From: Marsupella aquatica
Taxonomy: Eukaryota; Marchantiophyta
Assembly: GCA_973895155.1 (NCBI GenBank)
Contig: OZ316891.1
Coordinates: 25,296,001-25,360,000 of the forward strand
Reading direction: 5' to 3'
Length of the DNA stretch: 64,000 nt
Below are positions 43,755-53,363 of this stretch, piece by piece; the stretch's first letter is position 1; each line of letters opens with the position of its first letter. The translations under genes were made by a program, and so were the position numbers. The notes under the pieces were generated by a model, which saw nothing but the letters and a program-made list of their open reading frames with translations, was not told where the DNA came from and did not search any database.

Positions 43755-44330
43755 ACTCTCCGAGATGGCTCTCCATCTGGGCAAATCCATCTCGGCTGAC
43801 CTCTTCGAGATGCATGTCGGCCGGCCTAGCCGAGAGGATCGCATCTGGCCCGGGCACTTTGAGATTTGCTGGAAAGTCCCTCTCAGCTGGCCTCTCCGAG
43901 ATGCATGTCGGCGGGCCTCGCCGAGAGGAATCGCATCTGGCCCGGGCATATTCAGATTTCCAGGCAAGTCCATCTCGGCTGGCCTCTCCAAGATGCATGT
44001 CGGCGGGCCTCGCCGAGAGGAATCGCATCTGGCCTGGGCATATTCAGATTTCCAGGCAAGTCCATCTCGGCTGGCCTCTCCGAGATGCATGTCGGCGGGC
44101 CTCGCCGAGAGGAATCGCATCTGGCCCGGGCATATTCAGATTTCCAGGCAAGACCATCTCAGCGGGCCTCTCTAAGATGCATTCAGCGGGCCTCGCCCAG
44201 ATGAATCCCGGGTGGCCTGGCCACGTCAACTTCTACTGGCAAGTCCACGTAGGGCCTTAGATGCATCTGGAGGGACAAAAATACATCTTGGCTAGCCTCT
44301 CTGAGATCTATCTCGAAAGGCGACTCAATG
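43755..44330. repeat. Family 2 palindrome tandem array (intronic)
   Basis: About five units of ~90 bp, each with GGCCTCTCCGAGATGCATG and CGGGCCTCGCCGAGAGG (43790-44200), less regular to 44330. They lie after the donor at 43696 and before the Ulp1 part, so in a probable intron of 0.6-0.7 kb. The acceptor is not fixed. Reading frames across it on both strands are repeat artefacts. Confidence 0.88.
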
Positions 44331-44385
44331 GATTATCTGGGGTGTCCACATCGGCTCACTTGCCTCACAAATTTGTTCTTGTGAT

Positions 44386-45579
44386 CCGTCTATTCCGGCG
44401 CAATACATGATTCGATTTAAGTATAACTTAGTAGCAGTTCCCGACAGGACCACCGAGTCGGCAACCGAGGAATGGGACACACAGGACAGACGACTTGTGA
44501 AGCTCGCTTGGGAGGAAGCTTCGGCATTATTCTCTCCGGAGAAGTCAAGCCTACCGTGCTACGCTGATACGTATCATGAAGAAAGAGTTGCTCATTTTGT
44601 GAAAGAGAGAACAAGGAAGACTCTCAAATTTGTCGATGATAGGGCAGAAGAGGCTGAATCGGATGAGAGTAGCTCGGTAGGAAGTGATAGTGATAGTCTC
44701 CAAACTCACCATGCAAGCATAAGTTTGTCAAGCTCCAATTCCGAAGAGTAATTTTTGGGTGAATTTACCTTCATTGCAGCTCAGAAGCAAACTGAGCCAC
44801 AACAACCAGTCGACAAGGTAGTGACTGCCCAGCAAGGAGTCAATCAGGGGGTGCCTGTGCACCAACGACCAAATCAGGGGGTGCCTGCACAACGACATCA
44901 ACCCGCCATACTTGCGACCATAGTCAAAGAAGCATTGGACTCCAACAGGGACCAAGATGAAGTCCTAGTCAGCCTCGGCGACTTAAAATTGAAGAGAAAA
45001 GATTTCAAATGCTTGAGGGCAAAAAAATGGCTCACTTGTGACATCATCAATGCTTACATTCCTCTATTGGAGCGTAGAGCAGAGGTCATTGCAAAACCCA
45101 AATGCATGCTTTTGCCCACACATTTTGACAATGTCTTGACGCATCCTGCGTACAGCTTCAACACAGCGTTGGCATTTGTGAAGGGCATTGACGTCTTTTC
45201 ATTCGACCTCATTCTAATCCCCATCCACAGGCCAAAACATTGGGTACTAGCTGTGGTCGATTTTACTTTGCAGCAACTACATTTGCTCGATCCCATTGGA
45301 GGCGAAGCATCGGAATGCGACAATTTGGTGAATGTCGGTCGGTTTCTCCATGACCTGTCCCGCTTGCGCAGTTGTCCCCACTTATCGCCATTACAATGGC
45401 AACGCATCGTCCGCGACAATATTCCAGCCCAACCCGATAGTTACAATTGTGGAGTATATGTCATAATGTACATGGAGCGTCTTTCTAGAGGCTCTATATT
45501 GGCGGTTGACCCTAAACATGTACTGCTTATACGACAAAAGATTATTGTAGACCTAATCTGCCAGATGATCAGTTTGTAG
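44386..45579 (+). CDS. Element 2 Ulp1-type (C48) cysteine protease part
   Basis: The frame runs from before 44407 (acidic, Ser-rich segment ending NSEE), through a TAA at 44749-44751, to the protease and TAG/TGA at 45579. A Gln-rich linker (QQGVNQGVPVHQRPNQGV, a small internal repeat) precedes it. The domain starts near KKWLTCDIINAYI. The triad is intact: His in RPKHWVL (45238), Asp in HLLDP (45289), Cys in SYNCGVY (45448) with Gln upstream. The acceptor joining it to the methyltransferase-like part was not identified. An AATAAA-like signal lies at 45660. The order is the same as in element 1. Confidence 0.8.
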
Positions 45580-45734
45580 ATAGAGGATCGATGGATTGCC
45601 TTTGTGAATTCAATTTGTGAATATTTCACAACAGAGCAACATGTTGTATACGAAGTAAAATAAAAATTTCCTCCAAAGGTTATTTTCTACGCTGGACCCC
45701 GTGTTGTTCTTCAATGTCATGCCGAGCTCTCCTG

Positions 45735-46150
45735 GATAAGTCGGCGAGGGTCTTTGAGATGAGTCTTTGAAAGGGACGTGTTGTATGGACTCTGTTGTAC
45801 GATGTGTTGTATGGATCCTTTTTGAGATTTAGTAGCGACACCCCATGATATATCGAAGACCCTGTGTGAGAAGTTTTTTTTTTCCTCGAATTTCAGTTGA
45901 ATCTCGGCGGGGCTCGCTGAGATTCAACTGAACTTCGAGGAAATCTCAGAGAGGCCGCCAAGATTGAAACTTTATATTCTCCTTTAATGTCAGAGAGGCA
46001 GCCGACATAAGAAATGGTCGAAGTAAAGTACCCGATCCAACCTCAAAGAGGCGCCGACAATGGCGCGGACTGCGATTGGGTTGTGGATTGGGTTGTGCCC
46101 CAGAAGAATTCATCTCAGCTGATTCGCTGAGTTCCGGTGTTGGACTGATA
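45735..46150. repeat. Family 2 palindromes downstream of element 2 Ulp1
   Basis: Scattered copies (GTCGGCGAGGGTCTTTGAGATG at about 45740; TCTCGGCGGGGCTCGCTGAGATT at about 45901; shorter ones near 45945, 46045 and 46115). One is an inverted repeat: TTCAGTTGAATCTCGGCGG facing CGCTGAGATTCAACTGAA (45891-45928). Confidence 0.8.
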
Positions 46151-46167
46151 TCAGTCACTGATGAAAC

Positions 46168-47941
46168 TCACTGATAACTGATGAAGTACACGACCCCTCT
46201 TCCAGGTATAAATCCAGTTTCTTGCGAGCTAATAATCATGTGTAGAATCGGTTTGAGTCGTATAGCGAGGATCTTGGCAATGAGCTTGTATATAGTATTT
46301 AACATTATCAAAGGTCGCCAGTCCCTTAAAAACCGTTTGTCAGGTTTCTTGGGTATGAACTTCACAATTCCTTCACAGATTCCAGCGTCCAGAGCCCTTG
46401 TAAGCCAGAACTCCTGTATCATATCCACCAGATCTTGCCCGAGAAACTCCCAACATGCTCTGTAGACCTCAGCTGTCATGCCATCAGGTCCCGGTGTTTT
46501 GCCACAAGGCAGGAGCCACAGCACCTCCTTCACCTCCTGGTATGATGGGAGCCTCTCCATCCTCAAAATCTCCGCTCCAGAGAGCGCACACCTCGTGTTG
46601 CCAAGCAGCCTGTCTCTGGCCACACAAACCTCTTCCAACTCCGCTTCCAATCACGGCTCAGGCAAGTATAATGTTTGGCAGAACCTTTCAACCTCCTTCA
46701 GGATTCCTCCAGGGTCAGATACAGTACTCCCGTCCTCCCTACTCAGGGAAGGCATGGACTGACGCAATCTCTTAGCCTTCACTGTGGCAAAGAAAAACTT
46801 TGTTGATTTGTCTCCTTCACTTAACCACTTAATTGTGGCTAGCCGCCGTCCTCTGTGTGCTTCCTCCAACTCTAAAGCATGTAGAGTGTCTTCCGCGTCC
46901 ATGAACTCTGCAATGTCTCCCTCTGAATGGTGGTCTATAATGGCCATCTTAAGAACTCGCAACTGAGCTTGCTGAGCTGCCATCTCCATCTCACTTGTCC
47001 TTGGTTGGGCTTGAATTTCCTTTAGTGTTTGACGCATTTTCCAGCTGCCCTTAGCAAAGTGCAGCCGCGGGTCCATAAAATCTCCCCGTCCCACCCTGCA
47101 AGTAGCCTCCAGCCGTAGAATGTCCTCCCTTCTCCGCAGAAATGTCGGGTTGGCCATGAAAAGATGAACTTTGCCTCTCTCCACAGTCTCTGTCAATCCA
47201 GAGAACTGCACATTCAGCATTACTAGATCATGATCCAAAAGGGCTGAGCCCCCGTCATGTAGGAGTTCCACCTCTCGAAGCCATTCTCCTCTTTCACTAA
47301 CATAAATCCTGTCAAGTCAAGACTATGATATCTCTCCATTACGATTCCTTCTCCACGTGAAGCGCGGGCCAGCAGCTCCTCCCCGAATGTCCCACACGTT
47401 TGTCAAATTAAATCTCATCTTCAAAAATCTCCAAAACTCGGCCTCTCTACCGCGGATCAGCAGCAATGAACCAGTCGAGTCCGGTCTTAATTTGTTCCGT
47501 CATATTGAAGTCACCACACAGCACCCAGTCATTGTGTGGCAGCATCACCTTTAGATCATTCCATAGCAGAGCTCTTAATAGTCTAGCTGAATTGGGAGCA
47601 TATATACACGCAACTCCAAAATTCACCGCACACTTCTCGATCACATCCCAAACAGCCCTTCCCATATCAAGTGTTCCCAAGCCCACCACCCTCAGCTCAG
47701 GGTGTACCAGCAGTGTCATTCCCCCCTTTCCCTCATCCGGCTTAGAAGAAAAGTGCTGATATGAAGGGAGAATGGCCCGTAGAGCCATATCAAGTCTAAA
47801 TTGATCAGCTTTCACTTCTTGAAGGGCCAGAATCCCCAGCGGTACCTTCAGCAATCTTACCCAATTCTTAACAATATGCTTACGGTTAGGCTCACAAAGT
47901 CCACAAACGTTCCAAGACGCCACTTTGAGCCTTCTGTCCAT
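46168..47941 (-). pseudogene. LINE ORF2: endonuclease and partial reverse transcriptase
   Basis: ATG at 47941. The AP-type endonuclease has VASWNVCGL, ALQEVKAD and the VLCGDFNM motif (47941-47447). A frame change lies between 47447 and 47271. The next part (47271-46651) ends in RRLATIKWLSEGDKSTKFF. A TGA near 46651 precedes the RT start (LPCGKTPGPDGMTAEVY, DWRPLIMLNTIYKLIAKILAIRL). The RT stops before the catalytic FADD block. Non-functional. Confidence 0.88.
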
Positions 47942-47994
47942 CCTCCTGCTATGCCAAAATTATATCTTGGCACAACCACCCCCATCCTTGCGTC

Positions 47995-48793
47995 TCATAG
48001 TCTATTCCGTCCCTCGGGAGACATCCCCGTCACATCCCTACCCATAGCTCCACTCATATAACCATTAATAGAGCCTGCAAGAGAGACACGCATGGGGGAT
48101 GCAATATTCACCACTCCACAGCCAAAAGGAGCAATCCCCTGGACCCGCGCATCACAATCGCTCCCGCCTGGAAGGGTGAGCAGCAGTTGCTTGTGCATCG
48201 TAATCCCATCCACACTGCCTACATCAGACATGGCACCACGTGAGAATCTAATTGATCTTTGCTTCTTGGCCTCACCTTTGGCCTTCTCAGTCCTTTCAGA
48301 AGGCGGTGTGCGAAGTTCTTGCTTGCGGGCTCTAGCTTTGAATTTACTGTGTGAAATATAAGCTTCATATTCAGACATCTCAGCATCAGATTCTTCATGA
48401 AAGGAGAAGGTCTCATCATTTCCATCACGCGAATTGGGAGTAGTAAGGTCTTCAATTCCTTTGTCCGCTGAATCTCTCTGAGTAGTCCGCCGCCCAATTG
48501 ACGGGACAACGTCAGCCAGCAGTGGAATCCTGGCAGCTGCTATATCTTGTGAGTCCCCGATGCAGCCAACCTGCCCAAGCGACAGGAACAAATCTGCTCT
48601 TCTCTCTCTGGATCCCAATTAAAGAGAAAGCCTCCACCCGCACTTCTGGGTTCACCCGCTGCATCGGAACCGAGCCCCGCACCGCCATCTCCCCAGGAAC
48701 CGGACTAACTATTAGCAACTCCACCTGAGCAATATCCTCCTCCACTGAAAAGGGTACCTCCAGCACGGGAGGCACCATTGTAATACAGTACAT
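47995..48793 (-). pseudogene. LINE ORF1/ORF2 linker region
   Basis: Two overlapping minus-strand frames (48793-48512, 48618-47995) encode Ser/Arg-rich, motif-poor sequence (PPVLEVPFSVEEDIAQVE; KFKARARKQEL). It lies where the C-terminal part of ORF1 and the spacer to ORF2 belong. The frame change near 48600 suggests decay. Confidence 0.5.
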
Positions 48794-50543
48794 TAGTTAG
48801 AAATGATAGAAAAATTATAAAATTTTGAACTTTTTCTAAGTCAAAGGTGCAATATAGTTACCTTTTGTAGCAATTTAGACCAACTGAACACTTTACCTAA
48901 TGTCATGCTACACCGGAGACTACTTCCCATTCTAAATGCTGAACGACAAATCAGGTCTCTTCCATTTTCTTGACATGATACACAGGGTATGGATTTCCTT
49001 TGAGAGGTGATTCAAACCGAGACATTCAGGAGTTTTCAACAACCGGACCAGTCAGCACTACTTCAAGAGGATTGACCTACTTCATCCTTCGAGTCAGGAT
49101 TAGTCAATCTCCATCATTTTTGTTAAATAGTTATCATAGTTAAAAAAAGTCCCATACTTTTTCAGGAGATAGCCCTTATGTAGAAGAATCTCCCCTGAAA
49201 GTATCGGCTTAAACCGATATGTCGTTTAGAAGATATGACATTTTTAGTTTTACAGAAGTGTGAGTGCGCAAAGGCGCAACGGCGCTAGTGCTCCAAAGCG
49301 CAAAGGCGCAACGACGCTTCCGACACTTAGAAAAATTTTCCGGAATAGTGTATTTTTTATCCGACAGCACTTTTTGCCGATTTTATTAAGGCACTTAGAC
49401 ACCTCATAAAAGTCTAAAATTTTGCCAGCATGTAGCATGTATATAAATCTTCCACCTAGGAAAGTTTCACCCCATTTTGACTTTTATGTTAGAAATTAAA
49501 ATTCTGATAAACTCACTATTTATTAGTTTTATCACAAAAGTGCAAAAAACACTTTTACTCCAGTTTACACTAGGGATAACTTTTGGTTAGTTTTTCATTT
49601 GAGTAACATTTTAGTGAACCTTGAGTACTCTTATAGCATATTTTCATACTTTTTACTTTAGTTTATGACCCTTAAGATATGAAAGGGCATGTCCTTTCAT
49701 TATCTCTTTTCCCTTTAGCTCCTACTAGCCTATATGTAGTTGAATGTATGTCACTTTTAGTGTGAAGAAATTTCATGAGCGCTCAGTTGCAAGGTTACAA
49801 CTTTGTTACCTCCATTTGTAGCAAGCACTCCATTGCTACGAGTACTTAATACAAAGGAATTCTTCCCCCTTCAAGTCTAAATGAATGAGAAGTTTGGACC
49901 CTTGAAGTAAAATTATTGTGATTGTTAAATCTTTTGAGTATGTGTAAATAGATTCCTTGTTGGTGATGTTTCACATATTCCTTAGTTCTTGATGCATAGT
50001 TTTTGGCGTGACATTGCTTGGGCATGGGATGCAAAGATTGTTACTTACCAATTACTTATGGCTTCAAATTTGATTCTGATGGTGTCTCTTATTTGTGACA
50101 CAAAGTACCGATTGGATACAGAAGTGATTGATTACTAGTCTCCACTCAGTACCTTGGAAGGAAAAGTTGAGACATGTTGACGGCATTTTAGTAATCATCC
50201 TAGTACCGTAATCCTTTCCAGAAATGTTCTTGCGGATATACCACCTAAATCATATCAAATGAAGTTATGTTGAGGAGTCACCTTGGTTGTTTCCTAACTC
50301 CCTCACCATACCTCAAGGTTTTTGTTGTGTTTTATTAATTGTTTCCATTTTGTTAATTTTATTTTTAATGTTAAGCAAACATTTAAAACTATGCCTTGCT
50401 GAGCAACCATAGTAAAAGGCTCAACCTTTGTGTTTTTGTTACCTTATTCATTCATAAGTACTAAATCATAGAAAATCATTCATTACATGTTCTTCCATGG
50501 GAACGAATACCGAGTTTTGGATCTTAAATGTTCATTTATGTCC
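48790..50543. other. AT-rich insertion in the LINE
   Basis: About 1.75 kb, much more AT-rich than its flanks and without ORFs. It interrupts the ORF1 C-terminus. The edges are loosely inverted (GTAATACAGTACATTAG at the left; reverse complement of the right edge GTAGTATCACACTAGGGAC), which suggests a DNA transposon, perhaps CACTA-like, but the match is imperfect and no clear target duplication is visible. A small direct repeat GGCGCAAAGGCGCAACG-type lies at 49265-49315. Confidence 0.35.
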
Positions 50544-51971
50544 CTAGTGTGATACTACAACCGTGGCTCCCCGGAAAATAGCACGTGCTTCAGCATTTTC
50601 TTTAGCCCTCAACACCTCCTCCTGATCTGCCTTTGAGTGTCTCTCATCGTCTTTCTCGTCCGGCGGGTTCGCTCCCGTCCATAGAGCACCAGCAGTCTGC
50701 AAGATTTCTTTACATTCACGGGCCAGGTGACCTCTTTGGTTGCATCAAAAACAGTGATAGGGGATATTTTTAAATGTCACAGGTTGCCAGATGATAATGT
50801 CATCACGAAGTTGAATCTTCACACTTGCAGGGACTTCCCTGTCCGTGTCCCAAAGGATGCAAGCTCGATCGTGGGGATACAAACTGAATTCGTTCCCCTG
50901 AATGTAGTACAGTAGAGTCCCTAAAGAGCAAGCAATCTTTCTTCTGCAGCCCTCTAGTGCCAGGTCCCTAAACGGTATCTCAATCCAAACTGGGAGTTTA
51001 GTAAAGTTCTCACATTTTACATCAAAGGATGGATCCCATGGAAACGTGTATATAAATTGTCTCTCCATATACCATGGTGCGTAGTTGAGTGCCAGATCTC
51101 TGTGATTAGGATCCTCAAACACTATCATGTAAAAGTTCTTCCGTATGAATTTAACCTGAAGTACCGGCCATCCCTCCTGGTTTGTCATCACTTCGTCTAC
51201 CCATGCTCTAAAATCTGCGAGGAGCCGTGTTCTTCCCATGAAGTAGCATATGAGAGCGCAATTATATAGTTGCCTCACATTACGAGCTGCTTCCGGTAGG
51301 TTCCATTCCACTTCTGCAAAGAATCTCTTGTCAAGATCACCTTTGGACCTGATCGCAATCTCTCGCAGGATCTTGATACACTCAGGTTCAGATTCGTCAT
51401 CCTCCACGGGCGTGTCCTGCATCTCCACATTTTCTTGTGACACCTCCCTCCCCACCTTTGCATCCTGGTTAACAGCATTCGCCCCTCTTCCAAGTGCTCC
51501 ACGCCCCCCGGGCAGAGCTTCGCCTTCATTCTCCCCTGCTCCATCCATCTCCTGCAGGGTCTGAGGCAATTCCATTCCTCTCACCGATCGCAACACCGGT
51601 CCCGGTCCCTTCACTAGACGCTCATTCCCACTCAAATTATACATCTGAGATCTGGCCGTAGTTGTCTCTTCCAAGTTTGGGTCGATCCTCCCAGAGCGTG
51701 CATCTTGTGCAGAGAATCATATTGCAGGTCCACTGACCATAACACCCCGCGCAGGTGATCGCCCCACAGCTTCCCCGGGTACCCCCCTAACCTCTAGCCT
51801 TGCAGCCGGCTCCCCCTGGGTCCACCGATCTACTGTCCACCAGCTAGTCGTCCCCCCCTTGCGCTCCTGCGGCTCAAGGGTCCATAGTAGTCTATCCCGT
51901 GTTCCTCCATGATACAAGCGGCCTTTGTTGACTCTACAATCTTTGCATCCAATTAAAAATAAAAGAGTCAA
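50544..51971 (-). pseudogene. LINE ORF1 (DUF4283 / zinc knuckle)
   Basis: One minus-strand frame with in-frame TGAs at 51719-51717 and 50747-50745. The middle holds the DUF4283-type nucleic-acid-binding domain (GRTRLLADFRAWVDEVM, FKFIRKNFYMIVF-like, YAPWYMERQFIYTFPWDP). The knuckle CF-stop-CNQRGHLAREC is hit by the second TGA between its first two cysteines. Both stops are one step from CGA. The start is upstream of 51971; no ATG was fixed. ORF1p normally packages LINE RNA. Confidence 0.8.
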
Positions 51972-52159
51972 GGTCTTCTTGTACTCACCAGAAGTTCAGA
52001 CGATGGCTCGAAGTCCCGCTGCCACTCCAGACATCCCCATCTCCCCGGTGCACCAAGGTCTGTCCTCCTTTTCTCCAATGTGTATGCCCGCCCCTTATAT
52101 TCGCAGGTTACAACGTTGAAACAGCTCTCAGCTTGTCCCTATTCTCCCTCCTCTCGCTG

Positions 52160-53125
52160 CACTAGTAGAAACCGGGGTGTTTTATGACTAAGTGTTACGA
52201 CTGCCCATGACTCCTTGTGACTAAAGTTTGGGGGGTATCAAGCCAGTCGTAATTTTGACATAGAGTCTTATTTAAAGTGACTGAAATCGAGTGGTCATTT
52301 ATGTGACTAGGGTTTAAGACACATTTTGTGACTAATAATGACCACATCCGTACTTGGGCATTTTGGGATTAGGAGAAGGTGTAGTCTTATACATGACTGC
52401 AAAGTAGTCATTTGTATGACTCAAAATGAGGTATGAATTAGTCACAAAGAGTCAGTGAGGAAGAGTAGCCTTTCGCATATATGACTGGTGCTATGGTTCA
52501 ATATCGGAATATAGGTGACTGATTATGACTACCTGGTCTTAAAAGTTTAGAGTATATGGGCACATTAGGAGAGATTTGCTTGGTGGGACCCCAAATGAAA
52601 ATGTTTTACTTAATTGGACCCTTGAAAGTTTAGGTCCGTCTATTCAAGGTAAATCAACGGTGTGGATCACTCAGGGGTCCTATCAAGTAAAACATTTTCA
52701 TTTGGGGTCCCACCAAGCAAATCCCTTGCACATTAGTGACCGATGATGACTACAGATGACTAATCATTCTTAAAAATCTTGAGATTGGGCTAGACTGGTT
52801 GGTCTTATTGGGGACCACGATGTAATATATTACTTGATATCTTAATGACCCAAAATGACTCATTAGTCTAGTTCACAATTGGATTCTTTGACCCTTTTGG
52901 TCAAAGATTTTGACCAAAAGGGTGAGGCAATTGCAGCCTGCACATAGCACTAGAACCATGACTAATAGTCAACTGAAGCATACAAGCATACATTCAAGCA
53001 CTCAAGCAAACAAGTACACAAGTCTTACATGAAAACATGAGAGACAACATAGTTCTATTAGAATCTTAGAACTCATATTAACTATTGAACACACATGCAT
53101 AATTTCATACAAACAAAGTTGTCAC
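52160..53125. mobile_element. CACTA-like transposon end with subterminal repeats
   Basis: Starts CACTAGTAGAAACCGGGG at 52160, which resembles plant CACTA terminal repeats. It is followed by many short TGACTA / TAGTCA motifs over about 600 bp, as in CACTA subterminal regions. No matching inverted end was found before 53126, and no transposase, so this is a fragment or non-autonomous copy. A 15-bp perfect hairpin (ACCCTTTTGGTCAAA, loop GAT) is at 52891-52923. Confidence 0.5.
52569..52727. mobile_element. 159-bp MITE, probably Mutator-like
   Basis: Long inverted repeats of about 50 bp (GATTTGCTTGGTGGGACCCC... and its complement ending AGCAAATC, 52573-52723) around a short centre. It is flanked by a 9-bp direct repeat GCACATTAG (52560-52568, 52728-52736). 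A 9-bp duplication is typical of Mutator-like elements. Nested in the CACTA-like fragment. Confidence 0.85.
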
Positions 53126-53262
53126 TGTTGAACGTGAACTACAATCATACTTCCTTCATCCTTGAGTAAATACATATAGGTTCCTTAAGGAGGAACGGTT
53201 AAGGTAGTTATCCTTAACCCTAGTAGAGTATACTTAACCTGGTTCTAACCTGGGTTATAACA
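53126..53262 (-). repeat. copia-3 3' LTR
   Basis: 137 bp, with the same ending (TTATAACA followed by CTCCCCCTT) as copia-2 but otherwise diverged. The 5 bp before it are GTCAC. Confidence 0.75.
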
Positions 53263-53363
53263 CTCCCCCTTGGGTGTAACATTTGGGGGAAAATGTGGCA
53301 GCCATTGTAAGTGTACTCTAATGTGAACTCTATCCCATGTAGTATGGTGTTTTTTTTTTGGGG

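Larger units (their letters stand above)
46168..52150 (-). mobile_element. L1-type LINE, 3' truncated and interrupted
   Basis: Plant L1 layout on the minus strand: ORF1 with a DUF4283-like domain and CCHC knuckle (52.0-50.5 kb), linker (48.8-48.0 kb), and ORF2 endonuclease plus the start of RT (47.94-46.17 kb). The RT ends abruptly after ETGFIPGRG near 46185. The palm motif and 3' end are missing, which is unusual, as LINEs normally lose their 5' end. The 48.79-50.55 kb stretch looks like a later insertion. Confidence 0.85.

Noticed and set aside
43721-44260. Several long ORFs on both strands (up to 179 codons)
   Set aside because: They are read-through of the ~90-bp family 2 tandem array in all frames, with repeated peptide units and no motif.
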